The notes under the pieces: generated by a model | Seen by the model: the letters and a program-made list of their open reading frames with translations, nothing else | Told to the model about the DNA's origin: nothing | Databases searched by the model: none | Assembly (NCBI GenBank): GCA_035528905.1 | Contig: DATKXU010000109.1 | Span: 1 to 64,000 of the forward strand | DNA: 64,000 nt | Source of the DNA: DATKXU01 sp035528905 | GTDB lineage: Bacteria; Armatimonadota; UBA5829; DTJY01 | Direction: 5' to 3' | Position numbers and translations under genes: made by a program | Shown here: piece after piece, positions 57,282 through 64,000 of the stretch | How positions within the stretch are numbered: the stretch's first letter is position 1 | Layout of the letters: every line of letters begins with the position of its first letter

Positions 57282-57671
57282 ATGGCGTTGAGGATGTACC
57301 AGGGAGAGTGCGAGCAGCGGCGTTATACTCGGAAGCCGGTTGCCAGCATCACGAAGGCCGGCAAGATACGCTTGAACGCGGCGATTGTGAGGGCGCTACC
57401 GAGCCTGCGGCGAGTGACCATGTACGCAGACACGGACGCCAATCCGCCGAAGCTCGTGCTGAAATTAGTTCGGGACGACGAAAAGCCCAAGCTCAGCCGG
57501 CGGCTCCACGAAGTAGGAAAGACGGGTTTGGAGTTGGGCGCGCTGGGGTTTCTGAGATGGTGCGGCGTGGATCACGGCCACGGCACGAGGAAGTACCCGG
57601 CGCACTATGACGAGGCGACGCGGCAGATCGTGATCACCTTGGAGCCGGGGAAAGGAGCACGGGAGCCGTGA
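57282..57671 (+). CDS. Hypothetical protein of the mobile region (1)
   Basis: The 129-residue product contains ASITKAGKIRLNAAIVRALPSLRRVTMYADTD, a pattern like a short beta-helix-beta unit, and no recognised motif. GGAGGCGGCGAA precedes the ATG. Its stop overlaps the GTG start of the next gene (GTGA). It is probably part of the plus-strand operon that runs to the primase. Confidence 0.65.
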   Translation: MALRMYQGECEQRRYTRKPVASITKAGKIRLNAAIVRALPSLRRVTMYADTDANPPKLVLKLVRDDEKPKLSRRLHEVGKTGLELGALGFLRWCGVDHGHGTRKYPAHYDEATRQIVITLEPGKGAREP

Positions 57672-58114
57672 TTAATTTCACGCATCTGAAGCAGATAATG
57701 GAAGCCGGTGACTGTTTGTGGTACGCAGCGGAGAGACTAGTTTGCGTGGACAAGGCTCTACTGCTCCAGTTGCCTGAGGCGGATTACAAGCGACTGGTTG
57801 AGTGGCACGTTGAGATCGTCGGCGAGCACCAGGACGCACACGATATGGTTCGCCGGGTCTGGGAGCGGAACAAGAACCGGAAAGGTGTTCAGGCGGAAAC
57901 GCGCAGCAGGGTCCATAAGCAATACCTACGGCTGTCTGCGCCTGGCATTCTCGCGTACGTAGGCCAATACTACGCGCAGGTATTCGAGCGATTTGACGAA
58001 CTGCCACTATGGATCACGGGCGAGAGAGAGCCGGTGCAGATAACGGACAAGGCGGACAAGTTGGTCGGCCTGTTGATGGTATGTGATCTTCGCAAGATAG
58101 AAAAACTAGCCTGA
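57668..58114 (+). CDS. Hypothetical protein of the mobile region (2)
   Basis: The 148-residue product is helical, with HLKQIMEAGDCLWYAAERLV and DYKRLVEWHVEIVGEHQD, ending in LVGLLMVCDLRKIEKLA. No family recognised. Its GTG overlaps the preceding stop by four bases and GGGGAAAGGAGC lies upstream, so it is translationally coupled. Confidence 0.65.
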   Translation: MINFTHLKQIMEAGDCLWYAAERLVCVDKALLLQLPEADYKRLVEWHVEIVGEHQDAHDMVRRVWERNKNRKGVQAETRSRVHKQYLRLSAPGILAYVGQYYAQVFERFDELPLWITGEREPVQITDKADKLVGLLMVCDLRKIEKLA

Positions 58115-58131
58115 CAAGACGAGGAAAGGGA

Positions 58132-58593
58132 ATGGAAGTGGAGATACAAATCGAGTGCAAGATGCTGTATTTTCTGGCGGGGGCGCAGGAATGCGTTCTC
58201 GACTTCGAGATCGAGGACGAGGAGAAGCGGCCCCAGCTTCTCAGGATACTGGCTCCGCTGCAAGGAAAGTACGTCCCGATATGCGTGAGGGCGAGCGGTT
58301 CCGATGGGGATCGGATATTCCTCGGGACGAAGTTATCCGCAGCGGCTCCGGTGGGAGACAGCATCCTGCAGGTGAGCTTTACACTCCCCGGCAACAAAGC
58401 CGGGCCAGGTACGCTGGTCCGGAGGGAAACGATCGGGCGAGCGGCGGCGATCGCGGGGCTCGATGTGAAGCTCTGTATGCAGTGTCCGGAGATTGGGACC
58501 ACGCTAAGACAAGGAAAGGGGATGGAAGCAGATGGGAAGGAAGAAAGCAGGGAAGCAGTCAGCGGACAGCGCTCAGCGGACAGCAGAGAGTAG
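58132..58593 (+). CDS. Hypothetical protein of the mobile region (3), C terminus in a microrepeat
   Basis: The 153-residue product has a beta-rich body (EIQIECKMLYFLAGAQECVLDFEIEDEE, LGTKLSAAAPVGDSILQVSFTLP) of unknown function. The last residues (EAVSGQRSADSRE) come from the CAGCGGACAGC microrepeat that also encodes the N terminus of the ParB-like protein in another frame, so its stop may not be the ancestral one. GAGGAAAGGGA precedes the ATG. Confidence 0.6.
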   Translation: MEVEIQIECKMLYFLAGAQECVLDFEIEDEEKRPQLLRILAPLQGKYVPICVRASGSDGDRIFLGTKLSAAAPVGDSILQVSFTLPGNKAGPGTLVRRETIGRAAAIAGLDVKLCMQCPEIGTTLRQGKGMEADGKEESREAVSGQRSADSRE

Positions 58594-60505
58594 TCAGCAG
58601 CCAGCAGACAGCAGCCAGCAGTCAGCAGCCAGCTACGCGGAGATTCCGATCGGGAAGATCGTAGTTAGCGGGGACAATCCCAGGAAGCATTTCGACGAGG
58701 AGAAGCTGCTGGAACTGGCGGAGAGCATCCGGGCGCACGGGGTGATCGAGCCGATCGTTGTAAGGCCGGTGAGGTTGTCGGCTGGCGACCGGTTTCAATC
58801 CGACGGTCAGGAATACGTGGTGGACGCTCCTGGGGGCGCTGAGGTCCCGAACATCACCTACAAGAGGGAGAAGGCTCTACAGCCCGCCTGGGAGACTCAC
58901 GAGGTATTCGCAGAGAAGCACAGCTTTGACTTGAAAGGCGGGGGTCTATACCGCTACCACCTTATCGTCGGAGAGCGGCGGCTACGGGCCGCGGTGATCG
59001 CCGGGTTGACCTCGGTGCCGGCAATCGTGAAGGAATGCGACGACAGGAAGTCTAGCGAGCTAAGGCTCATCGAGAACTTGCAGCGGCAGGACCTGGATGT
59101 GGTCGAGGAAGCGACGGGCTACCAGGCGTTGATCGCCCTGGGGTACAGCCAGTCGGAGATCGGGGCGAAGGTTGGGCGAGCACAGCCGACGATTGCGAAC
59201 AGCATCCGGCTGCTGAAACTGCCGGAGGACGTCAAGGAACGGGTAAGCACTGGCGAGATCTCCGGCAGCCACGGGCGCGCGCTGGTGCCGTACGCGGAGA
59301 TCAACCCGGCGGCGGCGTCGGTGTTGGCGTCCGCCGCAGCGGACCACCGCCAATTGACGTCGAAGCAACTGGAACAGATGGACTACTCTGTGGCCTGCAT
59401 GCTCGGAGAGAACCTCTGCGTCCAGATGCGGACGTATGACGCGCCGTTCGTCGAGAAGACGTGTCAGGGCAAATGTGATTGCTACAGAAAGGGCGACTGG
59501 TGCCTCAAGCCTGAGTGTTACAAGGCTAAGCTGGCCGTTGCCGAGCAGGCTCACCGGAAGCGCGTCGAGGCACTGATCGCGAAGGCGACGGGTGAGGGAG
59601 TGGAGGTGGTCGACCTGTCCAAGCTCAGAAGCGAGAACTACGAAACGCTGCGCGAGGGCCATGTCCCGGACGGCTGCCGCGAGGATTGCGAACACCGGCG
59701 GTTGGGTTCACATCAAAAGGGCGGCGAGCCTTTCTCGGTTTGCGTCAACATGCACTGCTATCGGAAGCTACGGAAGGCCACGATCAAGGCCAAGAACGCC
59801 GCTCGGAAGCAAGAACTGGACCAGCTCCTGAGCCGGTGCATCGAGGGCCTGGACGCGCACCAGAGGTTCGACCGCCTGGAGGCGGTGGTATGCTGGGAGG
59901 CGATTCGAGCGGCGAACAAGGACGTCGTCAAGGCGGCGATCGCCCGGCTCGACCTGCCGCTCGACGTGGAGCTGCTCAAGGGATTCGGCAAGTTGACGGA
60001 GAAGCTGGACGCCCTGCGCTCGCTGCCGGGCACGACCGCGATGTACCTTGCGGCTGAGATTCTTCTGCGCGGGGAGCACAAGCAGGCGCTCCCGTCGGGG
60101 GAGTATTGCGCCGGAGCGACTCCGGTAGGGATGCAGTGGTATCTCGAGATCGAGGAGACTTCCGGCTCGGCTGAAGGCGCGGCGGAGGAAGAGACTGTCG
60201 AGCAGGCGGCCGAGCCGGCGTCCGAAGACGGCGCTGTTTTCGTCGTTTGCGTGGCCTGCGGGTCGGAACTCCGCCTAGCCGAGGATTCTGAGAAGGCGGA
60301 GGTTGGGGACCCATTCGGGACCGCGTATTGCGCCAACGAGGAGTGCGAGACCCCGGTCATGGTGCCGATCGGGGCGACAGTTCAGATCCCAGGGGAACGG
60401 TGGACATGGACGGAGATCGGCTGGCAGGGGGTACTGGGCCTCGAAGCCGAACCGCCGATAGACGCCGATGGGAGTGGAGAAGAGAGCGATGTCGCCGGCG
60501 ACTAG
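58532..60505 (+). CDS. ParB/Spo0J-like partition protein with Cys-rich insertion
   Basis: The 657-residue product has a Ser/Gln-rich N terminus (residues about 8-34) encoded by a microrepeat, then the ParB N-terminal domain: EIPIGKIVVSGDNPRKHFDE, LAESIRAHGVIEPIVVRPV, LIVGERRLRAAVIAGLTSVPAIV, and LIENLQRQDLDVVEEATGYQAL. An HTH region follows (SQSEIGAKVGRAQPTIANSIRLLKLP). After residue 310 come two Cys-rich clusters (CQGKCDCYRKGDWCLKPEC and DGCREDCEHR ... CVNMHC) and, at the C terminus, a CVACGSELRLAED zinc-ribbon-like part. ParB-like proteins act in plasmid partition or as phage nucleases/regulators. The 62-base overlap with the upstream gene supports one operon. Confidence 0.82.
   Translation: MGRKKAGKQSADSAQRTAESSQQPADSSQQSAASYAEIPIGKIVVSGDNPRKHFDEEKLLELAESIRAHGVIEPIVVRPVRLSAGDRFQSDGQEYVVDAPGGAEVPNITYKREKALQPAWETHEVFAEKHSFDLKGGGLYRYHLIVGERRLRAAVIAGLTSVPAIVKECDDRKSSELRLIENLQRQDLDVVEEATGYQALIALGYSQSEIGAKVGRAQPTIANSIRLLKLPEDVKERVSTGEISGSHGRALVPYAEINPAAASVLASAAADHRQLTSKQLEQMDYSVACMLGENLCVQMRTYDAPFVEKTCQGKCDCYRKGDWCLKPECYKAKLAVAEQAHRKRVEALIAKATGEGVEVVDLSKLRSENYETLREGHVPDGCREDCEHRRLGSHQKGGEPFSVCVNMHCYRKLRKATIKAKNAARKQELDQLLSRCIEGLDAHQRFDRLEAVVCWEAIRAANKDVVKAAIARLDLPLDVELLKGFGKLTEKLDALRSLPGTTAMYLAAEILLRGEHKQALPSGEYCAGATPVGMQWYLEIEETSGSAEGAAEEETVEQAAEPASEDGAVFVVCVACGSELRLAEDSEKAEVGDPFGTAYCANEECETPVMVPIGATVQIPGERWTWTEIGWQGVLGLEAEPPIDADGSGEESDVAGD
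58555..58634. repeat. Microrepeat (CAGCAGCCAGCAGACAGC units)
   Basis: About ten units of CAGCAGACAGC, TCAGCAGCCAGC and similar run in tandem. The tract encodes the low-complexity end of one gene and the N terminus of ParB in two different frames. A shorter related tract (GAGCAGCCAGCGCTCAG) is at 62262-62279. Confidence 0.8.
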
Positions 60506-60561
60506 GGACTTCATCATCTGCTGGCTGCAGAGGATGGCAGAGCGGCAAGGAGGTGAGCCTG

Positions 60562-60660
60562 ATGCTGTGGCTAATAGGGGCGATCCTCGTGCTGGCGATT
60601 GTCATAGTGATCGTTCGCTGGCACGAGAAGGACCTGCCCGGCGGCGGCAGGCCGTGGTGA
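60562..60660 (+). CDS. Very small single-span membrane protein
   Basis: The frame encodes 32 residues: LWLIGAILVLAIVIVIVRWHEKDLPGG, a single membrane helix with a positively charged tail. AAGGAGGTGA (60547-60556) precedes the ATG at ideal distance. The remainder is an alternative frame (60489-60680) overlapping it. Such tiny membrane proteins are common in phages (holin-like or regulators). Confidence 0.5.
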   Translation: MLWLIGAILVLAIVIVIVRWHEKDLPGGGRPW

Positions 60661-60676
60661 GAGAAGGCATGGCGAA

Positions 60677-60970
60677 ATGAGACTGAACGTTCCGTATGAG
60701 TGGCACCAAGACGTGTACGTTGTGGTCTATATGGACGCTATCTGCCCGGCGTGTGAAAGTGTACTTCCGACTAAGGGCGCCTTTGTGGCCAAAGCCGCCG
60801 AGCTTGTAGCCTATGAGGTCAGAGAAGACGGATTGCACCAGGTCGGCACCAAGTACCTGGACGTTATTGGCGATATTCTTTGGAGTGACGCGTGCCTGGT
60901 ATTCGCAACCATGGCAGCAGCCGAAGTGGTAGCGGACCGTTTGAACAAACCGAAGAGGAGATGGCCATGA
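60677..60970 (+). CDS. Small hypothetical protein of the mobile region
   Basis: The 97-residue product has AICPACESVLPTKGAFVAKAAELVAYEV and LWSDACLVFATMAAAEVVADRLN; the C-x2-C at residues 23-26 may bind metal. No family recognised. GAGAAGGCATGGCGAA precedes the ATG. The stop overlaps the ATG of the next gene (ATGA). Confidence 0.6.
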   Translation: MRLNVPYEWHQDVYVVVYMDAICPACESVLPTKGAFVAKAAELVAYEVREDGLHQVGTKYLDVIGDILWSDACLVFATMAAAEVVADRLNKPKRRWP

Positions 60971-61101
60971 TGGAGATGCGGTTGTGTATTGACTTTGCGG
61001 CGCTCCGGCGCTGGTGGGCGGAGGACGGGCGGGAAATCCTTTGCGGGGCAGGTATCCTCGCCATCCTGTTCGTCGTGGGAGTGCTTGAGGGGAGGGGCTG
61101 A
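60967..61101 (+). CDS. Small membrane protein coupled to the upstream gene
   Basis: The 44-residue product has a C-terminal membrane segment (ILCGAGILAILFVVGVLEG). Its ATG overlaps the upstream stop as ATGA, and GAAGAGGAG lies just upstream. No family recognised. Confidence 0.5.
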   Translation: MMEMRLCIDFAALRRWWAEDGREILCGAGILAILFVVGVLEGRG

Positions 61102-61107
61102 GTCAGG

Positions 61108-61347
61108 ATGGCAAAAGGTGAAATCGTACGTATAGAGATTGACGTACCGGGCGAGGGCGTGGAAGCTCACGAGTACGAGCACTGTCCCTTGAGGAGCGTT
61201 CATCAGGATACCTGCCGCGTGAGGACGATAAGGTGCCGGTACGGACTGACCGACCCAAGTCCCCCGGTAGGTTGCCCTATCAGGCGCGGCACCGTTGTAA
61301 TGAAGTTTTGCCTTTGCAAGGAGATCAGCTTCGATGAGGAAGTCTGA
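61108..61347 (+). CDS. Small Cys-rich hypothetical protein
   Basis: The 79-residue product contains HCPLRSVHQDTCRVRTIRC and GCPIRRGTVVMKFCLC, i.e. C-x10-C-x5-C and a C-x12-C-x-C pattern, which suggests a metal-binding or disulphide-rich fold. No family recognised. It starts 6 bases after the preceding gene. Confidence 0.55.
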   Translation: MAKGEIVRIEIDVPGEGVEAHEYEHCPLRSVHQDTCRVRTIRCRYGLTDPSPPVGCPIRRGTVVMKFCLCKEISFDEEV

Positions 61348-61411
61348 GCCGGGCAAGTGACTTTGAGGGCAGGTGAGGGAACTAAAGCTGAAACAGAAAG
61401 GAGGTGATATT

Positions 61412-61759
61412 GTGCAGGAGACAAGGAAACCGGGAATTGCGGAGCGGCCGGCGGAGACATTCACCGAGGAGATGCGGTCTATCCTTGAGCGGTTGGATAA
61501 GGCTATCGAGGGGACGCTTGGGAACCAAGAAAGCGTTTTGCACGCTTCGGTAGCGCTCAGTGGTGTGCTCGGGATGCCACCTATGGAGGTTGGGCCAGTG
61601 CCAGCCGTTGAGGAGCCAGGGTTCAGTTGCCAGGGTCCAATGGGTGAAATCCTCGCGAGGGCTGACCAGATGGTTCAGCGGCTGGTGGCGATCAATTGCG
61701 TGGCCAATACCTACATCCGGGAAATCGCGAACTCGACAGCGCGGATCCACCGGGAGTAA
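61412..61759 (+). CDS. Hypothetical protein of the mobile region (4)
   Basis: The 115-residue product is mostly helical with AETFTEEMRSILERLDKAIEG and ILARADQMVQRLVAIN. The start is GTG with a perfect AAAGGAGGTGATATT in front; the upstream frame is not supported. No family recognised. Confidence 0.65.
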   Translation: MQETRKPGIAERPAETFTEEMRSILERLDKAIEGTLGNQESVLHASVALSGVLGMPPMEVGPVPAVEEPGFSCQGPMGEILARADQMVQRLVAINCVANTYIREIANSTARIHRE

Positions 61760-61781
61760 TTTACGAGAGGATGGGCTGCGA

Positions 61782-62021
61782 ATGACGAAGGAACTGGCAG
61801 AGACGCTGGATCGTGTCTTCGTCTCACCCAATTGTCAAGACGCCAACGGCGAAGACGCCAATGTCGTTGATGGATTGTATGCGATAGCAAGCGCGATCCG
61901 TTCGCTGGCAAGTGCTATCCGCGAACTGGGCCTAGCGGATGCGGGTACGAGTATGGGTGCTATCGAGGTGTTGGCGGGCGCGGTAAAGGAAGTGGCCGAT
62001 GCGGTTAGCACGCGAGACTGA
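61782..62021 (+). CDS. Hypothetical protein of the mobile region (5)
   Basis: The 79-residue product reads LAETLDRVFVSPN and then VDGLYAIASAIRSLASAIRELG and VLAGAVKEVADAV, a heptad-like amphipathic helix that may form a coiled coil. GAGAGGATGG precedes the ATG. It follows the preceding gene by 22 bases. Confidence 0.6.
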   Translation: MTKELAETLDRVFVSPNCQDANGEDANVVDGLYAIASAIRSLASAIRELGLADAGTSMGAIEVLAGAVKEVADAVSTRD

Positions 62022-62062
62022 TGTCCGGCCCGCGGCCCGTTTGGGAGGAAGGAGGTGATCGC

Positions 62063-62155
62063 GTGGAGGAACAGGCAGGCGCACCGGAGGAGTCCGGGGA
62101 CGAGAAGCCCGAGGGCGAAGGGACACCTGAGCCGGGTGAAGGCTCGGAGGAGTAG
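62063..62155 (+). CDS. 30-residue acidic peptide gene
   Basis: A GTG frame of 31 codons is preceded by AAGGAGGTGATCGC. It encodes EEQAGAPEESGDEKPEGEG and TPEPGEGSEE, a disordered acidic and proline-rich peptide. The ribosome binding site is as good as those of its neighbours, and it lies in the same run of genes. It is too short for most gene callers. Confidence 0.5.
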   Translation: MEEQAGAPEESGDEKPEGEGTPEPGEGSEE

Positions 62156-62307
62156 GGCTCTCTGAGGAAACGACGCCGGCGGCTCAGGAGCCTACGTCGC
62201 TGAACGGCGTATTAGCCTAGGCGGCGGAACGGGCCGCCGGCACCTACCGGGGAAGCAACCGAGAGCAGCCAGCGCTCAGTGGGAGATTGCGAGAGGAGGT
62301 GCATTAC
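62156..62307. other. Gap with a short microrepeat
   Basis: No frame is supported between the acidic peptide gene and the next. AGCAGCCAGCGCTCAG at 62264-62279 matches the microrepeat of the ParB N terminus. Confidence 0.5.
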
Positions 62308-62637
62308 ATGAAGCAAAGCGATCCCGGATGTTTCGACAAAGCGCCCGAGGACAAGCTGACCGTGGACGAACTCGCGCAGGCTCTATACGAAGGCACTCCA
62401 CACGTACAGAACCTTGCCGAGAAGCTGGCCAGACAACATGGCCAGGCGGGGGCCCTGACGTTCTATCAGCTCATGGGTGCGGAGGTACAGGCGTTCTGGC
62501 AGCACATCGCTCAAGAGGTGATAGATCATGCTAGGGAGTGGCTACCGAACGACGGATGCTGCTGCATGCTTTCGGAGAGAGAAGTCGAGCGCCTGAAGCA
62601 GTTGCCCACGTACAAGCCAGATAACAACGAGATCTAG
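62308..62637 (+). CDS. Hypothetical protein of the mobile region (6)
   Basis: The 109-residue product is helical with DKLTVDELAQALYEG and ALTFYQLMGAEVQAFWQHIAQEVIDHA, and CCCM in the C-terminal third. No family recognised. GAGGAGGTG lies upstream of the ATG. It precedes the primase gene by 28 bases. Confidence 0.65.
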   Translation: MKQSDPGCFDKAPEDKLTVDELAQALYEGTPHVQNLAEKLARQHGQAGALTFYQLMGAEVQAFWQHIAQEVIDHAREWLPNDGCCCMLSEREVERLKQLPTYKPDNNEI

Positions 62638-62665
62638 TCACAAAATCTCATTCCATTGGCGCGGT

Positions 62666-64000
62666 ATGGATGTCAAAGACTTTGTAGAGACTATACGCGA
62701 GCGGGCACAGATCGTTGATTTGGCCGGGAAAGTTACGCAACTTTCGGCGGGGGGTCGGCCTACCGGTCTGTGCCCGTTTCACAAAGAGGACGGACCCAGC
62801 TTCACCCTATATCCCGAAGAGAACAGATGGAAATGCTACGGGTGCGGGCGAGGCGGGTCCGTCTTCGATTTTGTGATGCAGGCAGAGGGCGTGGAGTTCT
62901 GGGAGGCGGCGATCCGGCTGGCCGGGCGGTACGGGATCGCGATACCGGAGTTCACGAAGAAGGATCAGCAGGCGGCGGCGCGGGAGCAGGCGGTCCGGGC
63001 ATTCCTCGCGGAATACGTGGCGCGGTCGCACGAGCTGCTATGGAAGAAGCCGGAGGCCCTGGCATACCTCGCGGACCGCGGGATCACGGAGGATTCGATC
63101 AGAGAATATCAGATCGGCTACGGGATCGCGATCAAGGACGCCCAACTCCGCAAGAAGGCGGTGGTGGCGGGGCTGATCAAGCGGGTGGACGGTCAGGAAT
63201 ACGAGCTGCAGATGGGTCGGCTCATATTCCCGGTTGTTCACCACGGCAAGGTCCTGCAGATGTGCGGACGGACGCTGCGAGAGGCAAAGCCGAAGTACAT
63301 CAGCCTGGCCAACGCGGGATACACGCCGATCGTGCCGATGGGAATGCACAGGCTCCGCGGGCGGCAGTGCGTGCTGGTCGAGGGCGCTATTGACCGCATC
63401 CTCCTGGAGCAGGCCGGCATCCCCGCCTGCTCGACAATCTCCGCAAGCTTCTCCCGCGACTGGCTGCGCTGGCTCGGCAAGGACACGAGGTTCGTGCTGG
63501 CATACGACGCCGACGCCAACCAGGCCGGCCAGGCGGCGAGCGACAAGATCGGGCGGCTGCTGTTTGAGGCAGGGCATGCCGTCGAGGTCCTGGAGCTCCC
63601 AGAGCCGCACGACCCTGCTTCCTACGTCCAAGAGAACGGCGCCGAGTCCTTCCGGAGCCTGATGGCGCAGGCACTGCCGTATATCAGCTACTGGATCCGC
63701 CGGCAGCCGGCGAAGGCGGGAATCGAGGAGCAGCAGCGCATTCTCCGGCAGGGGTATGAGCTGATTGCTTGTGTGGATCGGGGGGTTCGCGGGCCGTTCG
63801 TCAACGAGCTGGCCAAAAGGTACGATCTGATCAGAGGGGATGTGAGAGACGGCCTGAGTCAGTATCTGCGCGACAGCAGTAAGGAGAAAGACGGACGCGG
63901 GCAGGGACTTCCGCTGGCGCTGCCAGAGGATGTGGACAACGGGCTGCCCGTGATAATGGCCGACTGCGGTGACTTGGTCGTGACCACGGCAGAAAGTTGG
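62666..64000 (+). CDS. DnaG-type primase (CHC2 zinc finger plus TOPRIM), C terminus off the right edge
   Basis: The frame is open from ATG 62666 to the right edge (445 codons). The CHC2 zinc finger is clear: LCPFHKEDGPSFTLYP with Cys36/His39 and KCYGCGRGGSVFDFV with Cys57/Cys60. The TOPRIM domain has VLVEGAIDRILLEQAG (Glu239 region) and FVLAYDADANQAGQAA (Asp281/Asp283). The linker contains AYLADRGITEDSIREYQIGY as in DnaG. It is distinct from a chromosomal DnaG in its short core, so it is probably an element-encoded primase for replication of the mobile unit. A helicase domain could follow beyond the edge. Confidence 0.9.
   Translation, partial: MDVKDFVETIRERAQIVDLAGKVTQLSAGGRPTGLCPFHKEDGPSFTLYPEENRWKCYGCGRGGSVFDFVMQAEGVEFWEAAIRLAGRYGIAIPEFTKKDQQAAAREQAVRAFLAEYVARSHELLWKKPEALAYLADRGITEDSIREYQIGYGIAIKDAQLRKKAVVAGLIKRVDGQEYELQMGRLIFPVVHHGKVLQMCGRTLREAKPKYISLANAGYTPIVPMGMHRLRGRQCVLVEGAIDRILLEQAGIPACSTISASFSRDWLRWLGKDTRFVLAYDADANQAGQAASDKIGRLLFEAGHAVEVLELPEPHDPASYVQENGAESFRSLMAQALPYISYWIRRQPAKAGIEEQQRILRQGYELIACVDRGVRGPFVNELAKRYDLIRGDVRDGLSQYLRDSSKEKDGRGQGLPLALPEDVDNGLPVIMADCGDLVVTTAESW

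Noticed and set aside
60489..60680. Alternative small gene overlapping the tiny membrane protein
   Set aside because: It has a weaker ribosome binding site and no recognisable fold; the frame with AAGGAGGTGA and a membrane helix is preferred, although one cannot be fully excluded.
5252..62279. CRISPR array
   Set aside because: The microrepeats are degenerate tandem words of 6-12 bases without regular spacers, and no cas gene is in the window.

Overview
The window reads as a chromosomal segment of a moderately GC-rich diderm bacterium, most likely a member of Armatimonadota or a close relative, probably assembled from a metagenome. The pointers are: class III prepilins with a GFTLIELLVVI start and a C-terminal YADGHA motif (the H-X9-DG architecture), a PEP-CTERM surface protein, an LptC/LptA pair (outer membrane with LPS-like glycolipid), a CsaB/DUF5693 pair usually linked to pyruvylated cell-wall polymer and S-layer anchoring, a SigH-type sigma factor, and many large secreted glycosidases. 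The phylum is an inference; there is no rRNA gene in the window.

Layout. 1-3.4 kb: two minus-strand exported proteins, a large multi-domain surface protein cut by the left edge and a PEP-CTERM protein with its own promoter and a long structured leader. 3.9-16.4 kb: plus-strand housekeeping and envelope genes (MEMO-like, CvpA, DUF4342, sigH, lepB, dGTPase, rhomboid, DUF5693, csaB, pseudopilin-like, lipoprotein, lptC, lptA). 16.7-20.9 kb: dipeptide epimerase, murA, hemL. 20.9-39.2 kb: a GH38 alpha-mannosidase on plus, then a long minus-strand run with a putative glycosidase, Gfo/Idh/MocA oxidoreductase, sugar isomerase, adenosine deaminase, a CBM9/DUF5916 beta-barrel protein, a DUF6259-like glycosidase, an ABC exporter, an OGG1-like DNA glycosylase and a phosphoesterase. 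39.4-49.5 kb: LCP ligase, two prepilins, a GH-A clan hydrolase, GH172/DUF2961, nitroreductase, GH10 xylanase. 49.8-53.2 kb: NfeD, slipin and tsaB.

53.2-64.0 kb is different: a large serine recombinase ends 5 bases before the tsaB start codon and is followed by an accessory region with divergent small regulators around an operator-rich promoter, an HNH endonuclease, a ParB-like protein, many very small genes with near-perfect ribosome binding sites, and a CHC2/TOPRIM primase running off the right edge. I read it as the left end of an integrative element or prophage inserted at the 5' end of tsaB.

The genes in 20-50 kb together look like a capacity to bind, deconstruct and take up plant or microbial heteropolysaccharides (mannose, xylan, fructan/arabinan-like linkages) and to process the sugars in the cytoplasm. 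The most unusual sequence-level signal is a set of dispersed repeats of several classes (a 150-bp element in two copies, GGGAGGG-bounded palindromes, and short degenerate tandem repeats) that sit not only between genes but also in frame inside coding sequences (GH38, tsaB, a small zinc-binding-like protein, ParB N terminus) or supply stop codons. A second is a type I signal peptidase whose catalytic serine position reads as cysteine.
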